This document shows, piece after piece, positions 6,745 to 12,808 of a stretch of 12,808 nt of DNA. The first letter of the stretch is position 1. Each line of letters begins with the position of its first letter. Source of the stretch: an uncultured Hyphomicrobiales bacterium (GTDB lineage Bacteria; Pseudomonadota; Alphaproteobacteria; Rhizobiales; Beijerinckiaceae); NCBI GenBank assembly GCA_903916165.1, contig CAIWVR010000474.1, positions 1 through 12,808 of the forward strand, given 5' to 3'. The notes below the pieces were generated by a model, which saw only the letters and a list, made by a program, of their open reading frames with translations, had not been told where the DNA came from and searched no databases. The position numbers were made by a program, and so were the translations under genes.

Positions 6745-7218
6745 ATGAAGATCGAACTCGAAGTGAACGGGAAGCAAGTCTCCGCCGAGGTCGAGGCGCG
6801 CACCACCCTCGCCGATTGCCTGCGATATGAACTCGGGCTCACCGGCACGCATCTGGGCTGCGAGCATGGCGTCTGCGGTGCCTGCACGGTGATCGTCAAT
6901 GGCGCGGCCGTGCGCTCGTGTCTGATGCTCGCCGTGCAAGCGGATGGCGAAAAGGTGACCACTGTCGAGGGGCTCTCGAATGACGCAGCCCTGACCCCTC
7001 TACAGGCCTCTTTCCGCAAGCATCACGCCCTGCAATGCGGCTTCTGCACGCCTGGCATGGTCACAACCGCCCATGCCTTGCTCACGCATGAACCCAATTG
7101 CGACGAGGAGCGCATCCGCGACGTGCTGTCGGGCAATCTCTGCCGCTGCACGGGCTACATTTCCATCGTCGAGGCCGTACTTGAGGCACGCGCCGCCTAT
7201 GGGGGCGAGGGACAATGA
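6745..7218 (+). CDS. Molybdenum hydroxylase 2Fe-2S subunit (CoxS/xanthine dehydrogenase type)
   Basis: A 157-residue small subunit with two iron-sulfur clusters linking the molybdenum centre to FAD. The plant-ferredoxin-type cluster is held by C39, C44, C47 and C59 (GCEHGVCGACTVIVNG). The second, alpha-helical cluster is held by C98 and C101 (CGFCTPGM) and by C133 and C135 (GNLCRCTGY). All eight cysteines are present, so the subunit should be functional. I chose ATG 6745, which has AGGTGA about 6 bases upstream; a GTG at 6736 has no ribosome site. The stop codon overlaps the next start in ATGA, so translation of this and the large subunit is probably coupled. Confidence 0.95.
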   Translation: MKIELEVNGKQVSAEVEARTTLADCLRYELGLTGTHLGCEHGVCGACTVIVNGAAVRSCLMLAVQADGEKVTTVEGLSNDAALTPLQASFRKHHALQCGFCTPGMVTTAHALLTHEPNCDEERIRDVLSGNLCRCTGYISIVEAVLEARAAYGGEGQ

Positions 7219-9506
7219 CCTTGCGACCGGCCAACTCGTTTATCGGCAGCCCGGTCGAGCGCATCGAAGACCTACGGTTCCTGCGCGGCAAGGGTGTCTA
7301 CGTCTCCGATCATTCACGACCCAACCAGCTTCATGCGGTGATGTTCCGCAGTCCCGAGGCTCATGGGCGGATCATGCGGATCGACGTCTCCCGGGCCTGC
7401 GCCCTTCCGGGCGTGCGGGCCGTCATCACCGCGCGCGACCTTGGGACAACGCCGCCGCTGATACCCTTGCGCCTCCAGCCGCTCCCGGAACTCACGCCCT
7501 TTCATCAGCCTGTGCTCGCCTTCGAAAAGGTGCGCTATGTCGGCGAGCCGGTGGCGGTCGTCGTGGCCGACACGGCAGCCATAGCTGAAGATGCGCTCGA
7601 CCTGATTGACCTCGAGATTGAGGCCCTTCCCGCCATTACCGATCGCGCCAGCGCGGAGGAGGCGACGAGCGTCCTCTTCGAGGCGCATGGCAGCAACAGG
7701 GCGCTCGTCTGGACGGCCGTGCGCGGCGATGCAGATGCGGCTTTCGCCCAGGCTGACCTGATCCTGAAGGAGACGTTCCGCGTGCAGCGCCACGCCGCCA
7801 TGTTCATGGAACCGCGCGGCTTTGTCGCGGAATGGGATGCCGTGATGCAGCGCATGCAGGTTTGGGGAGCGGCGAAGGTCGCCTGGACAAACCGGCGCAT
7901 CCTCGCCACCGCCCTCGGCATCGACCCGGATTCCATCGACATGTACGAGCTCGATGTCGGTGGCGGGTTTGGTTCGCGCGGCGAATTCTACCCGGAAGAT
8001 TATCTCATTCCCGCTGCGGCCCGCCTCGTTGGGCGTCCGGTGAAATGGACCGAGGACCGTCGCGAACATCTCATGTGCGCCAATCATGCGCGCGATATTG
8101 AATGCAATATCGAGATGGCGCTTTCGAAGGACGGTCGCATTCTTGGCCTGCGCGGCATGTCCTATTCCGACAATGGTGCCTATTTGCGGACCAACGGGTC
8201 GGTTGGCCCCCGCAATGTCTCGCAGTTCATGTCCGGTCCCTACAAGATCGAGAATATTCACCTGCAAACGACCATGTTGACCACCAACAAGACACCCAGC
8301 GGGACCTACCGCGGGCCTGGCCGGTTCGAGACCGATTTCGCGCGCGAGCGCATGATTGACCTCGCAGCCCGCAAACTCGGCATGGACCGGGCGGACATCC
8401 GCCGGAAAAATCTTGTTCTCGACGCGGACATGCCCTACCCGCTGGCGACGATCACCCCCTATGAGAGCGTGACCGAGCTCGACAGCGGCGACTACCCCGT
8501 CGTCTTTGACCGGTGCATGCAGGAGTTCGACTGGGCCGGTAAAACAGCCCTCGCGGGTCAACTCATCGACGGGCGCTATCATGGAATCGCGATCGGCAGC
8601 TTCATCGAGGGCGGCGCCGCCGGTCCCAAGGAAGATGCGCGCCTCGTTCTTGGCACCGACGGTGTGCTCACGGTCTATCTGGGATCTTCCGCCGTCGGCC
8701 AGGGCCTGCAGACGATCATGACGCAAATCGCCGCCGACGCGATGGAGATGCCACTCAACCGGATCTGCGTGCTTCATGGCTCGACCTCGCATGTGAAGGA
8801 CGGGTTCGGCTCCTATCACTCGCGCTCCACGGTCATGGGGGGCTCGGCCATCCTGCTCGCTGCGGAAAAGCTGAAGGACAGGATCCGGGAGGCCGGTGCC
8901 GCCCGCCTCGGCTGCGCCAAAGATCAGGTCGTCCTCGATGGCGAGATGGTGACGCATGGGGGGCGCTCCATCCCCTTTGCCGGACTGAGCCCCGACCCTA
9001 TCGATGTCGAAGCCAGCTTTTTCAACAAGAAATACACCTATGCCTACGGCACCCAGGCCGCGCATGTGAGCGTCGATCCCGGCACTGGCCACGTCCGGGT
9101 CCACGAATACCTTTCGATCGAGGATGTGGGCCGGATGATCAACCCGCTGACCCTGCACGGGCAGGCGATCGGGGCCATTGTCCAGGGTCTGGGTGGAACA
9201 TTTCTCGAGCACCTGATCTATGACGCAAACGGCCAGCTCCAGACGGGTTCGCTCGCCGATTATCTCCTGCCCACCGCAAGTGACTTCCCCAACATCCGGG
9301 CGATCACGCTGGAGTTGAAGCCCTCGCCGAACAATCCGCTTGGTGCCAAAGGTGCGGGTGAAGGAGGAATCATTCCCGTGGGCGGCATCGTGGCCAATGC
9401 CGTGGCCAATGCGCTTTCCTCGCTTGGCGTCGAGCCGATGGAACTCCCCCTCTCGCCGTCACGCGTCTGGAGGCTGATCGACGAGGCCCGAAACAGGAGG
9501 GACTGA
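7215..9506 (+). CDS. Molybdenum hydroxylase large (molybdopterin-binding) subunit, CoxL-like but not form I CO dehydrogenase
   Basis: A 763-residue catalytic subunit of the xanthine oxidase family, which hydroxylates a carbon of its substrate with oxygen from water. Visible blocks, in order: VRYVGEPVAVVVADT (about residues 111-125), the molybdopterin loop GGGFGSRGEF (about 249-258), GTYRGPGRFE (363-372), QGLQTIMTQIAADAMEM, HSRSTVMGGSA, and the GAKGAGEGG segment (710-718) with the catalytic glutamate E716. The active-site loop reads TYRGPGR. Genuine CO dehydrogenase (form I) has AYxCSFR with the copper-binding cysteine, which is absent; the loop resembles the form II type AYRGAGR. So despite likely annotation as CO dehydrogenase large subunit, it probably acts on an aldehyde, N-heterocycle or similar organic molecule. 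Start ATG overlaps the previous stop by 4 bp. No maturation genes (CoxD, XdhC-like) are present nearby. Confidence 0.94.
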   Translation: MTLRPANSFIGSPVERIEDLRFLRGKGVYVSDHSRPNQLHAVMFRSPEAHGRIMRIDVSRACALPGVRAVITARDLGTTPPLIPLRLQPLPELTPFHQPVLAFEKVRYVGEPVAVVVADTAAIAEDALDLIDLEIEALPAITDRASAEEATSVLFEAHGSNRALVWTAVRGDADAAFAQADLILKETFRVQRHAAMFMEPRGFVAEWDAVMQRMQVWGAAKVAWTNRRILATALGIDPDSIDMYELDVGGGFGSRGEFYPEDYLIPAAARLVGRPVKWTEDRREHLMCANHARDIECNIEMALSKDGRILGLRGMSYSDNGAYLRTNGSVGPRNVSQFMSGPYKIENIHLQTTMLTTNKTPSGTYRGPGRFETDFARERMIDLAARKLGMDRADIRRKNLVLDADMPYPLATITPYESVTELDSGDYPVVFDRCMQEFDWAGKTALAGQLIDGRYHGIAIGSFIEGGAAGPKEDARLVLGTDGVLTVYLGSSAVGQGLQTIMTQIAADAMEMPLNRICVLHGSTSHVKDGFGSYHSRSTVMGGSAILLAAEKLKDRIREAGAARLGCAKDQVVLDGEMVTHGGRSIPFAGLSPDPIDVEASFFNKKYTYAYGTQAAHVSVDPGTGHVRVHEYLSIEDVGRMINPLTLHGQAIGAIVQGLGGTFLEHLIYDANGQLQTGSLADYLLPTASDFPNIRAITLELKPSPNNPLGAKGAGEGGIIPVGGIVANAVANALSSLGVEPMELPLSPSRVWRLIDEARNRRD

Positions 9507-9511
9507 CCGGA

Positions 9512-9537
9512 GGCGGGCGCATGGTTTCGCGCTCGCC
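9512..9537 (+). terminator. Weak hairpin after the hydroxylase operon
   Basis: GGCGGGCGC and GCGCTCGCC form a 9-bp stem with one G-U pair and an 8-base loop, starting 5 bases after the stop codon. No T run follows (CCTGCGG), so it may attenuate transcription or only protect the mRNA end, allowing some read-through into the TetR gene. Confidence 0.3.
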
Positions 9538-9601
9538 CCTGCGGTAGCATATAGATGGTTGGCGGGACACATGCCGGTGATCCTGGAGTGGAAGACAAAG
9601 T

Positions 9602-10297
9602 ATGGCCAGCCGAAGCCGAGACCCGGTACGCACACGCGACAAGATCCTGATGCAGGCGAGCCGCGAGTTCGCCGCCAAAGGCTTCGACGGCGCGCGCGTC
9701 GACGCCATTGCGCTGCGCAGCAAGCTTAGCAAGAACATGCTGTATTATTATTTTGGATCGAAAGAGGGGCTGTTTGTCGCCGTTCTCGAGCGCATGTATG
9801 AGAAGCTGAGGACGCAACAAAACGATCTGTCCGTTCGCGCCAGCGATCCTGTGATCGCCCTGGAGCAACTGGTCCAGCACACCTTCCATGCGCTCATCAA
9901 GAATCCTGAAGCCATCCGGCTGATGAATGAAGAAAATCGGCACAAGGGTCGGCACATCCGGCAGTCGCAGCGCATGCGCGAACTCTATAATCCGCTTGTC
10001 GATACCATTCGGTTCATTCTTGAACGCGGGCACGAGCAAGGCGTTTTCCGCGCGAACCTCGACCCCGCCGCCATCTATCTCACGCTGGCGTCGCTTTGCT
10101 ATCACTACCTCTCGAACCAGTACACGCTGGGCGTCGCGCTCGGGGTCGATCTCGGCGCCGAGGGAAGCCGCATTCAGTGGCTCGCCCATATTACGGAGCT
10201 GCTCCAGGCCTTCTGCGCAAAGACGGTGCCTGCAATAGCTGTAAACAAAGTCTCGACAAGGCGCGTTTCACGGAAAACACCAAACGCAACCGCTTAA
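9602..10297 (+). CDS. TetR-family transcriptional regulator, RutR-like DNA-binding region
   Basis: A 231-residue DNA-binding regulator of the TetR family, normally a dimeric repressor released by a small-molecule ligand. The helix-turn-helix lies at about residues 13-58: REFAAKGFDGARVDAIALRS, then LSKNMLYYYFGSKEGLFVAV. The recognition region LSKNMLYYYFGSKE is close to what I recall of E. coli RutR (VSKTNLLYYFPSKE), which fits the RutR-box-like palindromes at 5665 and 10315. The ligand-binding half (about 65-210) is helical and includes NEENRHKGRHIRQSQRM; the C-terminal 20 residues are basic and probably disordered. GTGGAAG lies about 9 bases upstream of ATG 9602. The gene sits 95 bp after the hydroxylase operon and before the cupin, so it is placed to control both. 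No copy of the palindrome precedes the regulator's own start, so direct autoregulation is not evident. Confidence 0.92.
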   Translation: MASRSRDPVRTRDKILMQASREFAAKGFDGARVDAIALRSKLSKNMLYYYFGSKEGLFVAVLERMYEKLRTQQNDLSVRASDPVIALEQLVQHTFHALIKNPEAIRLMNEENRHKGRHIRQSQRMRELYNPLVDTIRFILERGHEQGVFRANLDPAAIYLTLASLCYHYLSNQYTLGVALGVDLGAEGSRIQWLAHITELLQAFCAKTVPAIAVNKVSTRRVSRKTPNATA

Positions 10298-10311
10298 AAG
10301 AAAACACTCGT

Positions 10312-10333
10312 GTGTTGACCACGCGGTCAACAC
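10312..10333. promoter_or_regulatory. Palindromic TetR-type operator (RutR-box-like) upstream of the cupin gene
   Basis: GTGTTGACC-ACGC-GGTCAACAC is a perfect 22-bp inverted repeat with 9-bp arms; the core TTGACCACGCGGTCAA (10315-10330) differs by one base from the site at 5665-5680. It lies 50-71 bp before ATG 10383. The left arm's TTGACC could serve as a -35 box, with the weak -10 GATACG at 10337-10342 after 16 bp, so bound repressor would block RNA polymerase. An overlapping shorter palindrome AACAC-TCGT-GTGTT spans 10303-10316. Binding by the adjacent TetR protein is inferred. Confidence 0.68.
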
Positions 10334-10382
10334 GGAGATACGTTCAAGGCATCAGCAACCCTCGCGCAAGGAGCAATTCATT

Positions 10383-10910
10383 ATGGCGACTGCACGTCAC
10401 CCGCGCCCGCCGGAACTCGTTGGCGTTCCCCTCGAAGACATTATGAAGCGCTATACGGGCCGATTCCGCGAGAAAAAGGCGGACTGGGCAGCGTTCGAGG
10501 ACGCCAAGATCGAGGGATGGAAACGCGCGCAGCACAGGTTCATCGGCGCAGGCGGCTCGGGAAAGCATGACGACCCGACCGTCATTCCCGCCGGCAATTT
10601 CACGCTCTCGATCATGTTTGTCGAGCCCGGACAGGGCAACGCCCCACATACGCATGAAGTCGAAGAATGCTTTTTCGTCTTGCAGGGCTTTCTCGATGTC
10701 TTCGTCGAGGACGAGGCGGGCAATCGCCTGACAACGCGTCTGGGGCCGTGGGAATGCGTCTCCTGCCCTGCCGGCGTCATCCATGGCTATGACAATCACA
10801 GCCTTGAGCCAGTTTATTTCCAGGTCATGCTGGGTCGAGGAAAGCCCGATACAATGGGGTATGCTGACGATTCTCTCTTTCAAAGTCGTGATGCGCATTT
10901 GCGTAGCTGA
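10383..10910 (+). CDS. Single-domain cupin protein
   Basis: A 175-residue cytosolic protein with one cupin beta-barrel in its C-terminal two thirds. Cupin motif 1 is complete: H89, H91 and E95 in APHTHEVEECFFVLQG, with the closing glycine G102. Motif 2 is PAGVIHGYDN with H134. These four residues form the usual divalent metal site, so an enzyme (dioxygenase, isomerase or similar) is plausible, but the family also contains sensors and storage folds. The N-terminal 60 residues (ELVGVPLEDIMKRYTGRFRE and beyond) are an extension outside the barrel. AAGGAG lies 9 bases before ATG 10383. It is preceded by the perfect operator at 10312-10333, follows the TetR gene by 85 bp, and is followed by a hairpin. 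This suggests it is a regulated member of the same pathway; its reaction cannot be named. Confidence 0.85.
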   Translation: MATARHPRPPELVGVPLEDIMKRYTGRFREKKADWAAFEDAKIEGWKRAQHRFIGAGGSGKHDDPTVIPAGNFTLSIMFVEPGQGNAPHTHEVEECFFVLQGFLDVFVEDEAGNRLTTRLGPWECVSCPAGVIHGYDNHSLEPVYFQVMLGRGKPDTMGYADDSLFQSRDAHLRS

Positions 10911-10918
10911 CAGGATTT

Positions 10919-10944
10919 GGGGTGGCGACTGATGACGCCGCCCC
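10919..10944 (+). terminator. Probable terminator after the cupin gene
   Basis: GGGGTGGCG and CGCCGCCCC form a 9-bp stem (one G-U pair) with loop ACTGATGA, starting 8 bases after the stop. A pyrimidine-rich tail (TCGTCTGTCTGCGTCTTTT) follows. The T run is 15 bases away, so this is a reasonable but not ideal intrinsic terminator. From here to about 11098 I see no gene. Confidence 0.45.
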
Positions 10945-11098
10945 TCGTCTGTCTGCGTCTTTTAGGACGAGCGCGCCCCCCCAAACAGCGCGCTTCTGTC
11001 CTTCACGCCGCAACCGACCCGATCTACGTTGACGGGCGTCTACCTCCGGCGGAAGGAGTTGCGCACTGGCCGCAATGATCATGCCCCCGCCTGTCTTG

Positions 11099-11530
11099 TC
11101 ATCTAAAGCGAGGCTTTTGCTGCAACCCTATGGCTTTGTCTCCAACGCAGAGGATGGTCATGCGACACGCTTTCTTTCCCTGGCAAGCCTCTTGTGTCTC
11201 GAAAGCCATCGGGCTCCTGCAGCCCTGTGTCGCGTGAAGTCGTCCGACATTCCGAAAGCCAAACAGCGTTTCAATGACGGCAGTGCCCCAGCAATCGCCC
11301 TTGGGGTTTATCAAGCCGATCATGCCCGCGACCGCCACATGAAAGTGGAAAGCCTCGCTCGCATATTGGCCTGCGCAATCAAAATGAAAGATCAGTCCCG
11401 GCGGGGGTCGCAAGCGAAACCGGATCATACGAAGGGCTTTGATGACGGTGGACGCTGACACAATCGTCGCGTTCATGATCTGGCCACCCATGACCAAATA
11501 GCTCCTGCCCTTCACCCGTCAGACCAGCTG
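11099..11530 (-). mobile_element. Remnant of an IS3-family transposase (OrfB, integrase core)
   Basis: The minus-strand frame 11515-11099 carries recognisable pieces of the IS3-type DDE transposase C-terminal half. RPPPGLIFHFDCAGQYASEA matches the HSDRGSQYxS block with its catalytic Asp. GMIGLINPKGDCWGTAVIET with LFG matches SMSRKGDCWDNAxxESFFG with its catalytic Glu. GRLHATQGCRSPMAFETQEA matches the C-terminal RLHSxLGYxSPxxFE block. About 30-40 residues normally lying between the second and third blocks are missing, and key residues have changed (HFDCAGQ for HSDRGSQ), so the protein is dead. A neighbouring frame near 11520-11540 (LTGEG) may continue the upstream TxEGWLYLA block after a frameshift. 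I could not find terminal inverted repeats or target duplications. The rest of 11531-11672 shows nothing I can identify. Confidence 0.65.
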
Positions 11531-11672
11531 ATCGAAACGACCCAGTCAAGCGAGAGCAGAGCTGATGCAATCTCAGCCACCTGAAAAGGTTTCGAGACAT
11601 TGCACGCCGCATGTGGCCCTACATTCTGAGCATCCCCTTTTACGAAAGCCTGCGCTTGAAAACGCAACGATC

Positions 11673-12704
11673 TCAAGGTTCAAGCAAGGATCGGAAGTGC
11701 GCGAGGTCTACGCCGTCAGCTGCAGCGGCCTCGCGTATCACCTGCTTGACGTCTCCAGACCCGAGTGCATTGAGAACGACGCCTATCTTACGAAGATCAG
11801 ACTTGAAGGCGGCATCATTCATAGTTGTATCGAACCCTGTCTGGAGGGCAGCGACCCTGTCAGCAGCCAGGCCAGGTGGCAATACGAAGGCATAAGTCAA
11901 TTTAAACTTCAGGCCAAAATAATTGAGCATCGCCTTGGCGTCTGGCGCATTTGCGAGTTCGACAGCGGTCGGCACATCGGGGAGTTCTGCGGTGCGTTGC
12001 TGACTAAATTGTGCGACAATTTTAAGCGTGCCATCCTGGAGCCACTGAGCATGCGAGTTTTTGATCGCTGAAAGCGTGGCTGTTCCACCGTCGACTTCAC
12101 CCCGTTCTGCAGACAGGAAGACGGCGGTCACACCATCGTATCCGGTGACAATCTTCAATTGTGTACCCAGCAACCTGTTGCTGAGTTGTCCCATCGTAAA
12201 GGCGTCCGAACCCGGGGCGCTCGCACCGAAAACCAAGTTCTTGTATTTGCGAAGATCCGCGAAGGACTGAATGCCCGTGCGGGACATTACCCATATCACC
12301 TGCGGTTCCTGAACCGGATTTCCGAGCCAACCCATCTTCTCAATATTAAAATTGGCCCCACCTCCTGCGCGCGTGAGGATATTGAGCGTGGGTTCGAGAA
12401 TAACACCACCGGTGGTAAGGCCAAATGTAGTACCATCTCTGGGTGCTTGGTTGGCCAGAAAGTTCATGACGCGCAAACCGCCCGCACCGGGCATATTTTC
12501 GACAGATATTTTTGGCTTGCCACTCAGATGATCGCCCATATGTTTGGCGACCATTCTACCGATCAGATCGTAGCCTGCGCCAGCCGGAAAACCGATCACG
12601 AGGCGAATAACTTTTGAAGGTTCAGGTTGATCTTGTGCGCGAGCTTGTCCCGCAAAAACGAAAAGGGAGAATATGATCAGCCAACGCATCGCCATGAAAG
12701 GCAT
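11673..12704 (-). CDS. Bug/TctC-family tripartite tricarboxylate transporter substrate-binding protein (second copy)
   Basis: A 343-residue secreted binding protein of the Bug (TctC) family. The signal peptide is clear: MPFMAMRW, hydrophobic core LIIFSLFVFAG, cleavage at ARA|QD after residue 23. Family blocks follow: IRLVIGFPAGAGYDLIGRMV, ISVENMPGAGGLRVMNFLAN, and LPDVPTAVELA. It shares the GYDxxGR loop form with the protein at 879-1919 rather than the commoner GGxxDxxAR, so both belong to the same broad subgroup, though they are clearly different proteins and may bind different ligands. AGGGGG stands 5 bases ahead of ATG 12704; a second in-frame ATG three codons later is possible. Like the other copy, no TctA/TctB genes accompany it within the window. 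Its neighbour on the left is only a dead transposase. Confidence 0.92.
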   Translation of the reverse strand: MPFMAMRWLIIFSLFVFAGQARAQDQPEPSKVIRLVIGFPAGAGYDLIGRMVAKHMGDHLSGKPKISVENMPGAGGLRVMNFLANQAPRDGTTFGLTTGGVILEPTLNILTRAGGGANFNIEKMGWLGNPVQEPQVIWVMSRTGIQSFADLRKYKNLVFGASAPGSDAFTMGQLSNRLLGTQLKIVTGYDGVTAVFLSAERGEVDGGTATLSAIKNSHAQWLQDGTLKIVAQFSQQRTAELPDVPTAVELANAPDAKAMLNYFGLKFKLTYAFVLPPGLAADRVAALQTGFDTTMNDAAFKSDLRKIGVVLNALGSGDVKQVIREAAAADGVDLAHFRSLLEP

Positions 12705-12722
12705 GAGAGCCCCCTAGTAAAG

Positions 12723-12779
12723 TGAGATTTTAGTAGCAAATAATCTCATATTTTCCAGCTTGGAAGTGACACAAGGTCA
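12723..12779. promoter_or_regulatory. Inverted repeats upstream of the second binding-protein gene
   Basis: The AT-rich stretch before ATG 12704 (minus strand) holds three perfect inverted repeats: TGAGATT-N12-AATCTCA (12723-12729, 12742-12748), TTCCA-GCT-TGGAA (12753-12765) and TGAC-ACAAG-GTCA (12767-12779). The last resembles the TGAC/GTCA cores of the operators at 5665 and 10315, but its gap is 5 instead of 6 bases, so it is probably not the same site. On the minus strand TTGTGT and TATGAG, 18 bp apart, could be a weak promoter within this region. Confidence 0.35.
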
Positions 12780-12808
12780 GAATTGAACCAACTTTTGCTT
12801 TTTGATAA

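Noticed and set aside
7314..9212. A 632-residue open frame on the minus strand opposite the hydroxylase large subunit
   Set aside because: It lies entirely antisense to a gene with complete family motifs. Long antisense open frames are common in GC-rich coding DNA, and the translation shows no recognisable domain.
10825..11082. Minus-strand frame with LLPPE and a basic segment, faintly like the N terminus of an IS5-type transposase
   Set aside because: The similarity is limited to a few residues, the frame overlaps the end of the cupin gene, and no other transposase block is present.
11565..12071. Plus-strand open frame of 168 residues
   Set aside because: Most of it is antisense to the second binding-protein gene, whose signal peptide and family motifs are unambiguous.
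12767..12779. TGAC-N5-GTCA as a fourth copy of the TetR operator
   Set aside because: The gap is one base shorter than in the other three sites and the outer TT/AA bases do not match, so the two half-sites would be on different helical faces.

Overview
The window reads as a GC-rich accessory catabolic region of a proteobacterium. The CoxM-S-L-type molybdenum hydroxylase, the orphan Bug-type binding proteins and the sequence style fit an alphaproteobacterium of the Hyphomicrobiales/Bradyrhizobium kind, but this placement is inference: no rRNA or marker gene is present. I see no tRNA, rRNA, CRISPR array, or intact transposon.

Layout, left to right. (1) Bases 1-745: a decayed alpha/beta-hydrolase gene on the minus strand, in three reading frames with internal deletions, then a promoter region; bases 1-115 show nothing I can name. 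(2) 879-1919 (+): a secreted Bug/TctC-type solute-binding protein, ending at a strong bidirectional terminator. (3) 3823-1977 (-): a two-gene unit, a NadX-like aspartate dehydrogenase followed by a cytosolic protein of the 4,5-dihydroxyphthalate decarboxylase-like (binding-protein fold) family. (4) 3982-5415 (+): an aldehyde dehydrogenase, divergent from unit 3 across a 158-bp region with palindromes. (5) 5416-5879: 464 bp without a confident gene, holding a hairpin, an unassigned open frame on the minus strand and a perfect palindromic operator. (6) 5880-9506 (+): a tightly packed three-subunit molybdenum hydroxylase operon in the order FAD subunit, 2Fe-2S subunit, molybdopterin subunit. (7) 9602-10297 (+): a TetR-family regulator. 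(8) 10383-10910 (+): a small cupin behind a second copy of the palindromic operator. (9) 10911-11672: no intact gene, but a decayed IS3-family transposase on the minus strand. (10) 12704-11673 (-): a second secreted Bug/TctC-type binding protein.

How it may work together (inference): two periplasmic binding proteins capture an organic acid or related compound, although the matching membrane subunits (TctA/TctB) are not in the window. The molybdenum hydroxylase, aldehyde dehydrogenase, NadX-like dehydrogenase, decarboxylase-like protein and cupin would process it. The substrate cannot be read from the sequence.

The most informative non-coding signal is a 16-bp palindrome, TTGACCANGCGGTCAA, present twice (5665-5680 and 10315-10330) with only one base differing between copies, plus a weaker match at 712-727. 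It closely resembles the RutR box of Escherichia coli, and the TetR protein encoded here has a recognition-helix region similar to RutR. This suggests one local regulator for the hydroxylase operon, the cupin and perhaps the first binding protein.
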